From: Candidatus Schekmanbacteria bacterium GWA2_38_11
Lineage (GTDB): Bacteria > Schekmanbacteria > GWA2-38-11
Assembly (NCBI GenBank): GCA_001790645.1
Contig: MGDB01000066.1
Location: 1 to 11,766 of the forward strand
Direction of reading: 5' to 3'
DNA: 11,766 bases
Part shown: piece after piece, positions 5,801 through 11,766 of the stretch
How positions within the stretch are numbered: the stretch's first letter is position 1
How the letters are laid out: each line of letters starts with the position of its first letter
The notes under the pieces: generated by a model
Seen by the model: the letters and a program-made list of their open reading frames with translations, nothing else
Database searches by the model: none
Told to the model about the DNA's origin: nothing
Made by a program: the position numbers and the translations under genes

Positions 5801-5852
5801 CCGAGGCATCTTGCCTCGGATTGTCAGGCAAGATGCCTGACCTATTCAGCTT
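5801..5852. repeat. Twin palindromes (CCGAGGCA and GTCAGGCA stems)
   Basis: CCGAGGCA-TCT-TGCCTCGG (5801-5819) and GTCAGGCA-AGA-TGCCTGAC (5823-5841) sit side by side. Their cores (GGCATCTTGCCT and AGGCAAGATGCC) are largely reverse complements of each other. The right end, CAAGATGCCTGACCTATTCA (5829-5848) plus GCTT, recurs at 10242-10265 with two mismatches in 24, showing that the block is dispersed. A CCGAGGC stem also occurs at 450-469. Confidence 0.75.
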
Positions 5853-5922
5853 TCACAAGGACTGAGAGCCGACCTGGTAACACATATGAGTTGTGCAACC
5901 ATTCAACGTTTTCTGGTTCTCC

Positions 5923-5951
5923 TATGCTTACAGCTTAAGGCTTACAGCTAA
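5923..5951. repeat. Degenerate 7-bp tandem tract (TACAGCT type)
   Basis: TATGCT-TACAGCT-TAAGGCT-TACAGCT repeats with a 7-base period just beyond the 3' end of xdhC. The same heptamer family is at 6779-6802, 7582-7602, 7717-7731 and 10266-10297. Confidence 0.65.
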
Positions 5952-5983
5952 TTTGTCATTGGAATTTATTTTGTTATTTGTTA

Positions 5984-6760
5984 TTACTTTGCATCCTGCT
6001 TCACTTTAATTATTTCCGCCATAATGCTTACAGCAATCTCCTCTGGAGTCTCTGCCTTTATAGGTATGCCAATTGGGGAATAGACTTTTTCTAAATCTTC
6101 CTGTGATGCGCCCCGGAATTTTAAATTAGAATAGATGGTTCTGATCTTCCTTTTGCTTCCGATCATGCCAACATATCCTGCCTTTGTTTTTATACACTGC
6201 TCAAGCACCTTTTCATCAGAAAGATGTCCCCTGGTAACAATGACAAGATAAGATGAGTCATTTATCTTTAGTATGCTAAATACAGAATCAAAACCCTCCA
6301 CTATTATTTCATCTGCTTCAGGAAATCTCTCTTTGTTTGCAAAACTTTCCCTGTCATCTATTACAACAACCCTGAACCCTGCTATCTTGGCAATCTTAGA
6401 TAGAGGAAGAGATATATGTCCGGCGCCAAAGATAAAGACTGTAGGTACAGGTAATATTGGTTCTACTAAAATATCCATCTTCCCTCCGCATACAAGACCA
6501 TCCATGGCAATCTCCTCGCTTGTGAGGTCAAAATGTAGCACCTTAGATTTCCCCTCTTTCATAACATTTTTTGCCTCTTCCCATACCTGTGCCTCAACAC
6601 ATCCCCCGCCTATAGAGCCAACAATTGACCCGTCACTTCTTATCAGCATCTTTGCAGATTCTTTCCGGGGCGTTGAACCTCTTCTTGAGATTATGCTGGC
6701 AAGAGCTGCCTTTTGACCTGATTCTCGGATCCTTACTATTTCCTTATAGATATCTAACAT
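5984..6760 (-). CDS. xdhC: XdhC/CoxI-family molybdenum hydroxylase maturation factor
   Basis: This 258-residue cytosolic protein belongs to the XdhC/CoxI family. Family members bind the molybdenum cofactor, promote its sulfuration and insert it into the hydroxylase large subunit. The N-terminal domain has GSIGGGCVE (48-56) and CGGKMDILVEP (91-101). The C-terminal Rossmann-like domain has FIFGAGH (109-115), the acidic strand end VVVIDDR (131-137), TRGH (176-179) and GMIGSKRK (198-205). An upstream in-frame GTG (6778) exists, but its upstream sequence is heptamer repeat without a Shine-Dalgarno. ATG 6760 has GAGAG about six bases before it and gives the usual family start (MLDIYKEI), so it is preferred. 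It is the last gene of the leftward cluster, 129 bases after mocA, with a repeat element in the gap. Length and motifs are complete. Confidence 0.9.
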   Translation of the reverse strand: MLDIYKEIVRIRESGQKAALASIISRRGSTPRKESAKMLIRSDGSIVGSIGGGCVEAQVWEEAKNVMKEGKSKVLHFDLTSEEIAMDGLVCGGKMDILVEPILPVPTVFIFGAGHISLPLSKIAKIAGFRVVVIDDRESFANKERFPEADEIIVEGFDSVFSILKINDSSYLVIVTRGHLSDEKVLEQCIKTKAGYVGMIGSKRKIRTIYSNLKFRGASQEDLEKVYSPIGIPIKAETPEEIAVSIMAEIIKVKQDAK

Positions 6761-6778
6761 TGAACACTCTCGTGTCAC

Positions 6779-6802
6779 TTATAGCTTATAGCTGTCAGCT
6801 TA
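6779..6802. repeat. Degenerate 7-bp tandem tract (TATAGCT type)
   Basis: Units TATAGCT-TATAGCT-GTCAGCT with 7-base period lie immediately upstream of the xdhC start. They belong to the same heptamer family as the tracts at 5923-5951 and 10266-10297. Confidence 0.65.
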
Positions 6803-6812
6803 AAAATTTCTG

Positions 6813-6868
6813 GGGTAGGGGCGACTTTAGTCGCCTTTAAATAGGGAGGCTAAAACCTCCCCCTACCC
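6813..6868. repeat. Paired-palindrome repeat element, GGGTAGGGG type, short inverted copy
   Basis: Arms GGGTAGGGG (6813-6821) and CCCCTACCC (6860-6868) enclose GGCGACT-TT-AGTCGCC and an imperfect GGGAGG-CTAAAA-CCTCCC, with only about 8 bases between. Read on the other strand it has the same ends in the same order as the element at 3928-4066, whose centre is about 80 bp longer. It fills the mocA-xdhC gap. Confidence 0.8.
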
Positions 6869-6889
6869 ATTTAACCAAAAAACTAAACC

Positions 6890-7486
6890 TTATTCTTCTT
6901 TTACTATTCTAACTAACTCCTTATAATCTTCCATATAGTCCATATCCTCAACTACTGCACTATTTTTAATTTCAACCTCAAGGATATCTTTAGAATTTTT
7001 CCAGACTACCTCACGTAACTCACCATCTTCTTCGTTAAGACCAAGAATTTCATCTATATACTTCCTATCAAAGATTACAGGGTGCCCCCGTTTCCCTTTA
7101 TAGGTTGGGATTATAATTCCTTTTCCGGATTTTCTATAAGAATCAATTAGCACATCAATATTCTCAGGCCTAATTCCTGGCTGGTCGCAAAGGCATATTA
7201 GAAAAGCTTCTGCATCTTGCGGAAAAGCAGAAACACCACACTTTATTGAAGAGAGCATGCCTTTTTTATAGTTTTCATTAACACGGATTTCAACTTCACT
7301 CTCTTTCAACACTTCCCGTACATCAGAAGCCTTGTAGCCAGCAACAACCATTACCCTGTCAACACTGGATTTTAAAAGGGAAGTAATAATGGTTTCAATT
7401 ACTGTGCTTTTACCAAAAGGGAGGACTTGCTTTAGCGCTCCCATCCTTTTTGATTCTCCCGCGGCAAGCACAATGGCATATACCAT
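6890..7486 (-). CDS. mocA: MocA-like molybdopterin nucleotidyltransferase
   Basis: This 198-residue cytosolic enzyme of the MobA-like NTP-transferase fold would add CMP to Mo-molybdopterin, making the cytosine dinucleotide cofactor used by xanthine-dehydrogenase-family enzymes. Visible motifs are the nucleotide loop LAAGESKRMG (7-16), NENYKKGMLSSI (70-81), the metal-binding CDQPG (100-104), GKRGHPVIF (131-139) and a C-terminal acidic DMDYMEDY (181-188) like the family's D.DTPEDY. The ATG at 7486 starts the core strand directly (MVYAIVLAAG), although no clear Shine-Dalgarno precedes it. It lies between the molybdopterin subunit and xdhC in the same orientation, which supports MocA over GTP-using MobA. 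Purine-pathway PucB-type naming is equally possible. Confidence 0.87.
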   Translation of the reverse strand: MVYAIVLAAGESKRMGALKQVLPFGKSTVIETIITSLLKSSVDRVMVVAGYKASDVREVLKESEVEIRVNENYKKGMLSSIKCGVSAFPQDAEAFLICLCDQPGIRPENIDVLIDSYRKSGKGIIIPTYKGKRGHPVIFDRKYIDEILGLNEEDGELREVVWKNSKDILEVEIKNSAVVEDMDYMEDYKELVRIVKEE

Positions 7487-7514
7487 ATAATTAAATCTTA
7501 AAATACTTCTTTTT

Positions 7515-7566
7515 AGCGGGGTTAGAAAACTCCGCCTATCTATAGGCGGGACATTCCTGTCCCGCT
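7515..7566. repeat. Paired-palindrome repeat, AGCGGG-bounded
   Basis: Outer AGCGGG (7515-7520)/CCCGCT (7561-7566) encloses an imperfect GCGGGGTT...AACTCCGC palindrome and a GCGGGACA-TTCC-TGTCCCGC palindrome (7547-7565). They are joined by CCGCCTAT-CT-ATAGGCGG (7532-7549). The GGGACA..TGTCC unit and its CTATCTAT flank also occur at 484-512. It lies 28 bases upstream of the mocA start, within the operon. Confidence 0.75.
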
Positions 7567-7569
7567 CAA

Positions 7570-7752
7570 ATTCTATAAGTGGTAAGCTATAAAAGTTAAA
7601 AATTCAAAGCTAAAAGTGTAAAATCATAATTTAAAATTCAAAAGTTTTAAGCTATGGCTTTTAGCTTTGCACTTTAAGTTTTTAGTTTTTCTGCTCTCTG
7701 TTTGCTACTTCTTTCTGCTTATAGACTATAGCTTTTTATAATTTGAATTTGT
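7570..7752. repeat. AT-rich low-complexity repeat tract between the Mo subunit gene and mocA
   Basis: This stretch is made of degenerate AGCTATAA/AAAGCTAAAAGTG words with partial inverted symmetry (AAAGCTAAAAG at about 7606 against CTTTTAGCTTT at about 7668). It includes 7-bp-periodic pieces at 7582-7602 and 7717-7731 and a TTTGCTACTTCTTTCT tract like the one at about 259-285. No gene, promoter or terminator is convincing. Confidence 0.5.
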
Positions 7753-9993
7753 TTAGAATTTAGGATTCCCAATTCCTTTAATCGCCTTCAATACCCTCTC
7801 TGGTGTCAGTGGCAGTTCTTTTATTCTCACTCCAATAGCGTCATATACTGCATTTGCAACGGCTGCTGCTGTTGGTATTGCAGGAGGTTCACCTATTCCT
7901 TTTACGCCGTAAGGCTCTCCTTCCGGAGCAGTCTCTAAAATAATCGATTCAATATTGGGAACATCAAGAGCAGTCGGTATTCCGTAATCAGAAAAATTAT
8001 TTACTGTTACTACCCCGTCTTTACACTTTACCTCCTCTGACAGTGCAAAACCAAGACTCTGGGAAACACCCCCATCAATTTGTCCCTCAATTGTAAGGGG
8101 GTTAATCGCCTTACCAACGTCATGAACTGCAACTACTCTTTTTACCTCTACCCGGCCTGTCTCGCTATCAACTTTAACCTCAACAGCCTGGGCTCCAAAC
8201 AGCGGAAACTGGCGTTCTGTTATAGAAGTATTTTTAGCTATTAAAGGACATTTTTTATTCTCCTGATAATGCTTATATATATCCCTAAGCGTAGCGGCCT
8301 TTTCCTCATTACCTTTTACAAACACCTTTCCATTGCCGGTATCTAAACCTTCCTTTGAAACCTGAAGGATTTCACTGCCGACCTCAAGCAGAATATTTTT
8401 AAATTCCGCTGCAGCAGCCTTTGATGCAAACCCTGTGTTATAGGTGGTACCGCTTCCGGTGGTTGGAGGCGTAAGCGGGGCCTGTGTTGTATCCGGTACA
8501 ATCACCGAAATCATATCAGGGTTTATATTAAGCTCCTCTGCCACTATCTGCCTTATTGCAGTTCTCGCACCAGTAAGGTCTGAGACCCCTGTAAATATGG
8601 TCAGGGTTGAATCTTCATTTAATTTTATATGGACATAAGATTCCTCTGGCCTGTTCGTCCATATACATGCTGCCATCCCTTTACCGCAACCTTTTTCCCT
8701 TGTTTCTTTCATACCGATAGCCTGCCCTGCTTTTTCTATAATCTCAAGAAGGGAAGAATCTTCAACCATGCTTCCTGACGGAAGGAGATCCCCTTCTCTT
8801 ACTCCATTTATTAGACGGAACTCCATAGGGTCTATTCCAAGTTCCTTTGCGATAATATCCATCTGTGACTCAACAGCAAAATTCATCTGGGGTGCACCTG
8901 GCGCCCTGAAGCATGTACCATAGAGTTTATTGGTATAAATGCAATACCCCTCAAGTTTTGCATTGGGAACCCTGTAGGGACCGCATGCATTCATTGCATT
9001 GGCAAAGACAAGTATAGGACCAAACCCTGCAAATGCACCTAAGTCATAGTATAGCCTTGCATGCTTTGCCAAAATCCTACCGTCCTTTTTGACCCCTGTT
9101 TTGAGTTTTATAACAGAAGCATAACGGGGTCTGCCTAATGTTGTAAATTCCTCCTCCATGGTCATAACCATTTTAACAGGCCTTCCGGAAGTTTTTGATA
9201 GGAGGACTGCAACCGGCTCAAGGAGCATAAATATCTTTCCACCAAACGCGCCACCTACTTCCGTAGGAAAAACCTTAACCTTTGAGGTTTGAAGCTTAAA
9301 CATCTTGGCCAAGTTTTTTTGCACAGTTATATATCCCTGTATAGACGTCCAGACAGATAGGCTTCCGGAAATATCAAAATCTGCCACAACAGCGTGAGGC
9401 TCAACATAACCCTGGTGCTGCATGTTTGTTCTGAAGGTATCTTCAAAAATATAGTCTGATTCAGCTAACCCCTTCTCAAGATCTCCGACAGGAACCTCCA
9501 TGCTTGAGCAAAGGTTTCCCTCGATACCCATCATCTGCGCTTTCCCCTCTGCAAAAAGATCATCATGAACAAGAGGTGCTCCCTGCTCTATTGCCTCAAG
9601 GGGATCAAAAACAGGTTTCAGCTCCTCGTACTCCACCTTTATCAGTGCCAGTGCTTCATTGGCAGTGTCCTCATCTACTGCTGCTACTGCTGCAACTCTT
9701 TCGCCCACATACCTTACTTTCCCAAAAGCAAGAACAGGCTCATCCTCCATTATTATCCCCATTCTTATCCTATTAATATCATCTGCTGTTACAACTGCCT
9801 TAACACCCTTTAACCTCTTTGCTCTGCTTACATCTATATTCTTTATCTTTGCATGGGGGAAGGGGCTTTTAAGAACTTTGCCACAGAGCATGCCCTGAAG
9901 ATTAATATCAGCGGAATATAAAGCCTTACCAAGAACTTTATCCCTGGAATCTATTCTTGGCATTTTAGTGCCTGTGACTTTTATTTTCTCCAT
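7753..9993 (-). CDS. Molybdenum hydroxylase large (molybdopterin-binding) subunit, xanthine dehydrogenase family
   Basis: This 746-residue catalytic subunit holds the Mo-cytosine-dinucleotide cofactor and hydroxylates its substrate with water-derived oxygen, passing electrons to the 2Fe-2S subunit. The N-terminal hammerhead domain (about 18-125, KVLGKALYSADI to IKVEYEEL) precedes the Mo-binding part with GGAFGGK (247-253), the active-site loop GTCFRAPGAPQ (359-369), a glycine/threonine loop GSGTTYNTGFASKAAA near the middle, and KGIGEPPAIPTAA with the expected catalytic base Glu702. It lacks the AYRCSFR loop of true CO dehydrogenase. Length fits bacterial three-subunit enzymes. ATG 9993 has GAGGA just upstream. 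Xanthine or another purine is plausible, but nicotinate, aldehydes and aromatic heterocycles are also used by this family, so I give no gene symbol. The FeS gene is 311 bases upstream, an unusually wide gap filled by repeats. Confidence 0.92.
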   Translation of the reverse strand: MEKIKVTGTKMPRIDSRDKVLGKALYSADINLQGMLCGKVLKSPFPHAKIKNIDVSRAKRLKGVKAVVTADDINRIRMGIIMEDEPVLAFGKVRYVGERVAAVAAVDEDTANEALALIKVEYEELKPVFDPLEAIEQGAPLVHDDLFAEGKAQMMGIEGNLCSSMEVPVGDLEKGLAESDYIFEDTFRTNMQHQGYVEPHAVVADFDISGSLSVWTSIQGYITVQKNLAKMFKLQTSKVKVFPTEVGGAFGGKIFMLLEPVAVLLSKTSGRPVKMVMTMEEEFTTLGRPRYASVIKLKTGVKKDGRILAKHARLYYDLGAFAGFGPILVFANAMNACGPYRVPNAKLEGYCIYTNKLYGTCFRAPGAPQMNFAVESQMDIIAKELGIDPMEFRLINGVREGDLLPSGSMVEDSSLLEIIEKAGQAIGMKETREKGCGKGMAACIWTNRPEESYVHIKLNEDSTLTIFTGVSDLTGARTAIRQIVAEELNINPDMISVIVPDTTQAPLTPPTTGSGTTYNTGFASKAAAAEFKNILLEVGSEILQVSKEGLDTGNGKVFVKGNEEKAATLRDIYKHYQENKKCPLIAKNTSITERQFPLFGAQAVEVKVDSETGRVEVKRVVAVHDVGKAINPLTIEGQIDGGVSQSLGFALSEEVKCKDGVVTVNNFSDYGIPTALDVPNIESIILETAPEGEPYGVKGIGEPPAIPTAAAVANAVYDAIGVRIKELPLTPERVLKAIKGIGNPKF

Positions 9994-10024
9994 AAATCCT
10001 CACTATTGAATCTGAAAAGGTGAA

Positions 10025-10048
10025 GGGTACGGGAGGCTTTAGCCTCCC
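10025..10048. repeat. Solo half of the GGGTAGGGG-type element
   Basis: GGGTAC followed by GGGAGGCT-TT-AGCCTCCC (10031-10048) matches one half of the paired elements at 3928-4066 and 6813-6868, without a partner half. It lies 32 bases upstream of the Mo subunit start. Confidence 0.65.
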
Positions 10049-10088
10049 AATTTTATCAAATCCCCCCATCTCTCCCCCCCACTTTTCG

Positions 10089-10207
10089 AGACTGTGTCAT
10101 AATGTAGCCGCAACCTTTAGGTTGCGAATAAAATTTTTTAATATCAATGAGTTTAACGCAGGCTAAAGCCTGCGGCTACCATTAAAACATGAGTTGTGAC
10201 ACAGTCT
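10089..10207. repeat. MITE-like 119-bp element with nested inverted repeats
   Basis: Terminal inverted repeats AGACTGTGTCA (10089-10099) and TGACACAGTCT (10197-10207) enclose second arms GTAGCCGC (10104-10111)/GCGGCTAC (10172-10179). Inside these are two inner palindromes, CGCAACCT-TT-AGGTTGCG (10109-10126) and CGCAGGCT-AA-AGCCTGCG (10157-10174). There is no coding capacity. The terminal string resembles ends I recall from some IS families (IS256-like), which is suggestive only. TTCG lies immediately left (10085-10088) and one base off on the right (10209-10212), so a target duplication is not established. It lies inside the gap between the FeS and Mo subunit genes. Confidence 0.7.
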
Positions 10208-10241
10208 GTTCGTTGGGAGAATTAGAACCCAAACAATCACA

Positions 10242-10265
10242 CAAGATTCCTGACCTATTCTGCTT
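10242..10265. repeat. Second copy of the 5829-5852 repeat end
   Basis: CAAGATTCCTGACCTATTCT plus GCTT matches 5829-5852 at 22 of 24 positions but lacks the palindromic left part. In both places it is followed by heptamer-type DNA, directly here and after about 70 bases there. Confidence 0.6.
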
Positions 10266-10297
10266 AAAGCTTACAGCCTATAGCTTACAGCTTATAG
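10266..10297. repeat. 7-bp tandem tract TACAGCC-TATAGCT-TACAGCT-TATAGCT
   Basis: This is the clearest heptamer tract in the window: about four units with C/T alternation at position 3, directly after the 3' end of the FeS subunit gene (stop at 10305). Confidence 0.7.
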
Positions 10298-10304
10298 CTT
10301 ATAT

Positions 10305-10763
10305 TCATCCTCTCACAGACTTAATAGCCTGAACAATTTTAACATACCCGGTGCAGCGGCATATGTTTCCCGAAAGATAATCTCTGATTTCTTCTTCTGA
10401 AGGGTTTGGATTTTCATCAAGCAGAGCCTTAGCAGTGAGAACAATCCCTGGAGTGCAGAATCCGCACTGAACTGCCCCATAGTCTATTAAGGCTTGCTGG
10501 ACCGGATGGAGATCTCCGTTTTCAGCAACTCCTTCAATTGTAATAATCTCTTTACCTTGGGCTTCTATAGCAAGAACAAGGCAGGAATTAACTACCTTCC
10601 CATTCATAAGCACTGTACAGGCTCCGCAATCACCTTTGCCACAGCCTTCCTTTGTCCCTGTAAGGCCTATGTCATCCCTTATAACAGATAAAAGCCTCTT
10701 TGACGGCTTAACAGCAATTTCATAAAAGTCGCCGTTAATTTTAAGCTCTATTATCTTTTTCAT
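10305..10763 (-). CDS. Molybdenum hydroxylase 2Fe-2S subunit
   Basis: A 152-residue iron-sulfur subunit that relays electrons from the Mo site to the FAD subunit. The plant-ferredoxin-type cluster is bound by Cys41, Cys46, Cys49 and Cys61 (GCGKGDCGACTVLMNG then NSC). The family-specific second cluster is bound by Cys100, Cys103, Cys135 and Cys137 (QCGFCTPG and GNICRCTGY). All eight ligands are intact. The frame is open upstream to 10850 over the FAD gene, but family alignment and spacing place the start at ATG 10763 (MKKIIELKINGDFYEI). This leaves 17 bases after the FAD stop, containing AAGGGA as a weak Shine-Dalgarno. Tight spacing indicates translation as one unit with the FAD subunit. The N-terminus shows no Tat signal, so it is cytoplasmic. 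Confidence 0.94.
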   Translation of the reverse strand: MKKIIELKINGDFYEIAVKPSKRLLSVIRDDIGLTGTKEGCGKGDCGACTVLMNGKVVNSCLVLAIEAQGKEIITIEGVAENGDLHPVQQALIDYGAVQCGFCTPGIVLTAKALLDENPNPSEEEIRDYLSGNICRCTGYVKIVQAIKSVRG

Positions 10764-10780
10764 ATGAAAATATCCCTTTT

Positions 10781-11641
10781 TTAAACCTTCTCCAGGCATT
10801 CCCTCAATCCTCTTCTCACCAGTACTTTCACAATCTCTCTCCTGTACCACTCTGAACTGCGGACATCACTTATAGGGAAGCAGGCCTTTGCTGCTTCCTC
10901 TGCAGCTTCTGTGATTGCATCCTCACTAACACTTCCATCAAGCAATATTTTCTCTGCATTCTTTGCCCTTATTGGTGTTGGTGCAACAGCTCCAAGGGCA
11001 ATTCTAACACCCTTCAGCTTCCCTCTTTCCTTCGTTATTATTACACAGACACCTGCAATTGCTATATCCATGGCCTTTCTAAGACCATGTTTAATATAAA
11101 CTCCAAAACATTTGCCTGCTAACTTTGGCACTATTATCTCAGTAAGGATTTCCCCCTTCTTAAGGACAGTCTCACCCGGACCTGCAAAAAAATCTTCTAA
11201 AGATATAGTTCTTTTTCCCTTTGCTCCTTGCACTTTACATTCTGCCTCTAAAGCAATCAGAGCAGGCGCCATGTCGGCAGAGGGTGCTGCATTGCAAAGG
11301 TTCCCGCCAATAGTTGCCATATTCCTAATCTGTACTGAACCTATGGAGTGAGCTGCCTGGCAAAGCACCGGGTATTTCTTTTTTACTATACTGCTTTTCT
11401 CAATGCTGCCAAGCTTTGTTAAACTCCCGATCCGCAGCCCCTCTTTTTCCTTATATTTTATATAATCTAATCCTTTAAGCCCTTTCAGGTCTACAATACA
11501 TTCAGGACTCTCCTCTCCATCCCTCATTGCATTAAGTAAATCAGTCCCTCCTGCAATGACTCGCGCTTCTTTATCTTTCGTGGATAAAATTTTAATCGCT
11601 TCCTTCAGGTTTGATGGTTGAAAATGTTCAAAGGCTCTCAA
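10781..11641 (-). CDS. Molybdenum hydroxylase FAD-binding subunit (CoxM/XdhB type)
   Basis: The 286-residue flavoprotein subunit passes electrons from the iron-sulfur subunit to the final acceptor (NAD or another). It shows the FAD-binding motifs AGGTDLL (30-36) and TIGGNLCNAAPSAD (110-123) of PF00941, followed by the C-terminal CO-dehydrogenase flavoprotein domain (about 180-282, KHGLRKAMDIAIAGVCVII). The start is TTG 11641, an uncommon codon. It is well supported by AAGGAGG (11656-11650) eight bases upstream and by the family-typical opening RAFEHFQPSNLKEA. There is no in-frame ATG until Met39, inside the FAD site. It is the first gene of the visible cluster, giving the FAD-FeS-Mo order seen in coxMSL-type operons. 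Confidence 0.93.
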   Translation of the reverse strand: MRAFEHFQPSNLKEAIKILSTKDKEARVIAGGTDLLNAMRDGEESPECIVDLKGLKGLDYIKYKEKEGLRIGSLTKLGSIEKSSIVKKKYPVLCQAAHSIGSVQIRNMATIGGNLCNAAPSADMAPALIALEAECKVQGAKGKRTISLEDFFAGPGETVLKKGEILTEIIVPKLAGKCFGVYIKHGLRKAMDIAIAGVCVIITKERGKLKGVRIALGAVAPTPIRAKNAEKILLDGSVSEDAITEAAEEAAKACFPISDVRSSEWYRREIVKVLVRRGLRECLEKV

Positions 11642-11667
11642 TTTTTAAACCTCCTTTTTTTCTCTCA

Positions 11668-11696
11668 AATAAAGAGGATTTTATTTTCAAAGTCAA
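11668..11696 (-). promoter_or_regulatory. Possible sigma-70 promoter of the molybdenum hydroxylase operon
   Basis: On the minus strand there is TTGACT (11696-11691, 5/6), a 17-bp spacer and TTTATT (11673-11668, 4/6). The predicted start is near 11661, only a few bases before the Shine-Dalgarno. Spacing is ideal, but the -10 is weak and the sequence is AT-rich. Confidence 0.4.
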
Positions 11697-11731
11697 TATG
11701 GAAATATGAAGTTTCTTTAAAGTTTTACCTT

Positions 11732-11766
11732 TCATTGCATTATTTTCCTTTTCACTTCCTCCAGTC
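11732..11766 (-). CDS. Possible C-terminus of an upstream gene (cut by window edge)
   Basis: Reading leftward from the right edge, one frame gives LEEVKRKIMQ and then TGA at 11734-11732. This looks like an amphipathic C-terminal helix, and it lies in the same direction as the hydroxylase operon, 90 bases upstream of it. Ten residues are too few to identify a gene, and the frame may be chance. Confidence 0.25.
   Translation of the reverse strand, partial: LEEVKRKIMQ

Noticed and set aside
9504..9898. Overlapping plus-strand frames inside the Mo subunit gene
   Set aside because: They are antisense to a clearly conserved enzyme and have no start signals or recognisable domains.
5923..10297. 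CRISPR array from the repeated short motifs
   Set aside because: The repeats are degenerate 7-bp tandems or isolated palindromes; there are no regular 20-40 bp repeat/spacer units and no cas genes.
10764..10850. N-terminal extension of the 2Fe-2S subunit
   Set aside because: It overlaps the end of the FAD subunit gene out of frame; the family start and spacing fit ATG 10763.

Overview
The window is AT-rich chromosomal DNA from what looks like a diderm, sigma-54-using bacterium. The supporting signs are an NtrC-type two-component pair, two sigma-54 promoters, a PTS-Ntr-like EIIA, a lipobox lipoprotein and a secreted peptidoglycan-binding protein. The many short palindromic intergenic repeats and the molybdenum hydroxylase operon would fit an uncultured anaerobic lineage (Desulfobacterota, Nitrospirota or Schekmanbacteria-like), but that placement is inference and nothing here fixes the taxon. 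No rRNA, tRNA, CRISPR array or intact transposase gene was seen.

Layout. The left edge holds the start of ndk on the minus strand. Rightward from about 356 come a sigma-70 promoter, a leader full of palindromic repeats, a cytoplasmic PAS histidine kinase (623-1729) and its NtrC-family sigma-54 activator (1764-3137). Next is a secreted protein with a peptidoglycan-binding-like domain (3342-3830), closed by a strong terminator. A second rightward unit encodes an EIIA(Ntr)-like PTS domain (4292-4768), a 34-residue lysine-rich microprotein (4803-4907) and an alanine/lysine-rich helical lipoprotein (5012-5728), ending at a perfect 36-bp palindrome.

The main result is regulatory. The secreted-protein gene and the EIIA unit each have a sigma-54 promoter with exact GG-N10-GC geometry. 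Each also has the same 13-bp dyad, TGCAAAAATTGCA, about 129 or 139 bp upstream of the predicted start. The two distances differ by 10 bp, about one helical turn. The simplest reading is that the adjacent NtrC-type regulator activates both units from this dyad, giving a compact regulon in which a kinase and regulator control cell-envelope proteins and a PTS-Ntr-like protein.

The right half is a leftward molybdenum hydroxylase (xanthine dehydrogenase family) cluster. It encodes the FAD subunit (11641-10781), 2Fe-2S subunit (10763-10305), molybdopterin subunit (9993-7753), a MocA-like molybdopterin cytidylyltransferase (7486-6890) and an XdhC-type maturation factor (6760-5984). The enzyme and its cofactor-tailoring proteins travel together, but the substrate cannot be read from sequence.

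Intergenic gaps are filled by several families of short repeats. These include two inverted copies of a GGGTAGGGG-bounded paired palindrome, a GTAGCCGC-bounded relative inside AGACTGTGTCA terminal inverted repeats, an AGCGGG-bounded pair, and degenerate 7-bp tandem tracts of TATAGCT/TACAGCT type.
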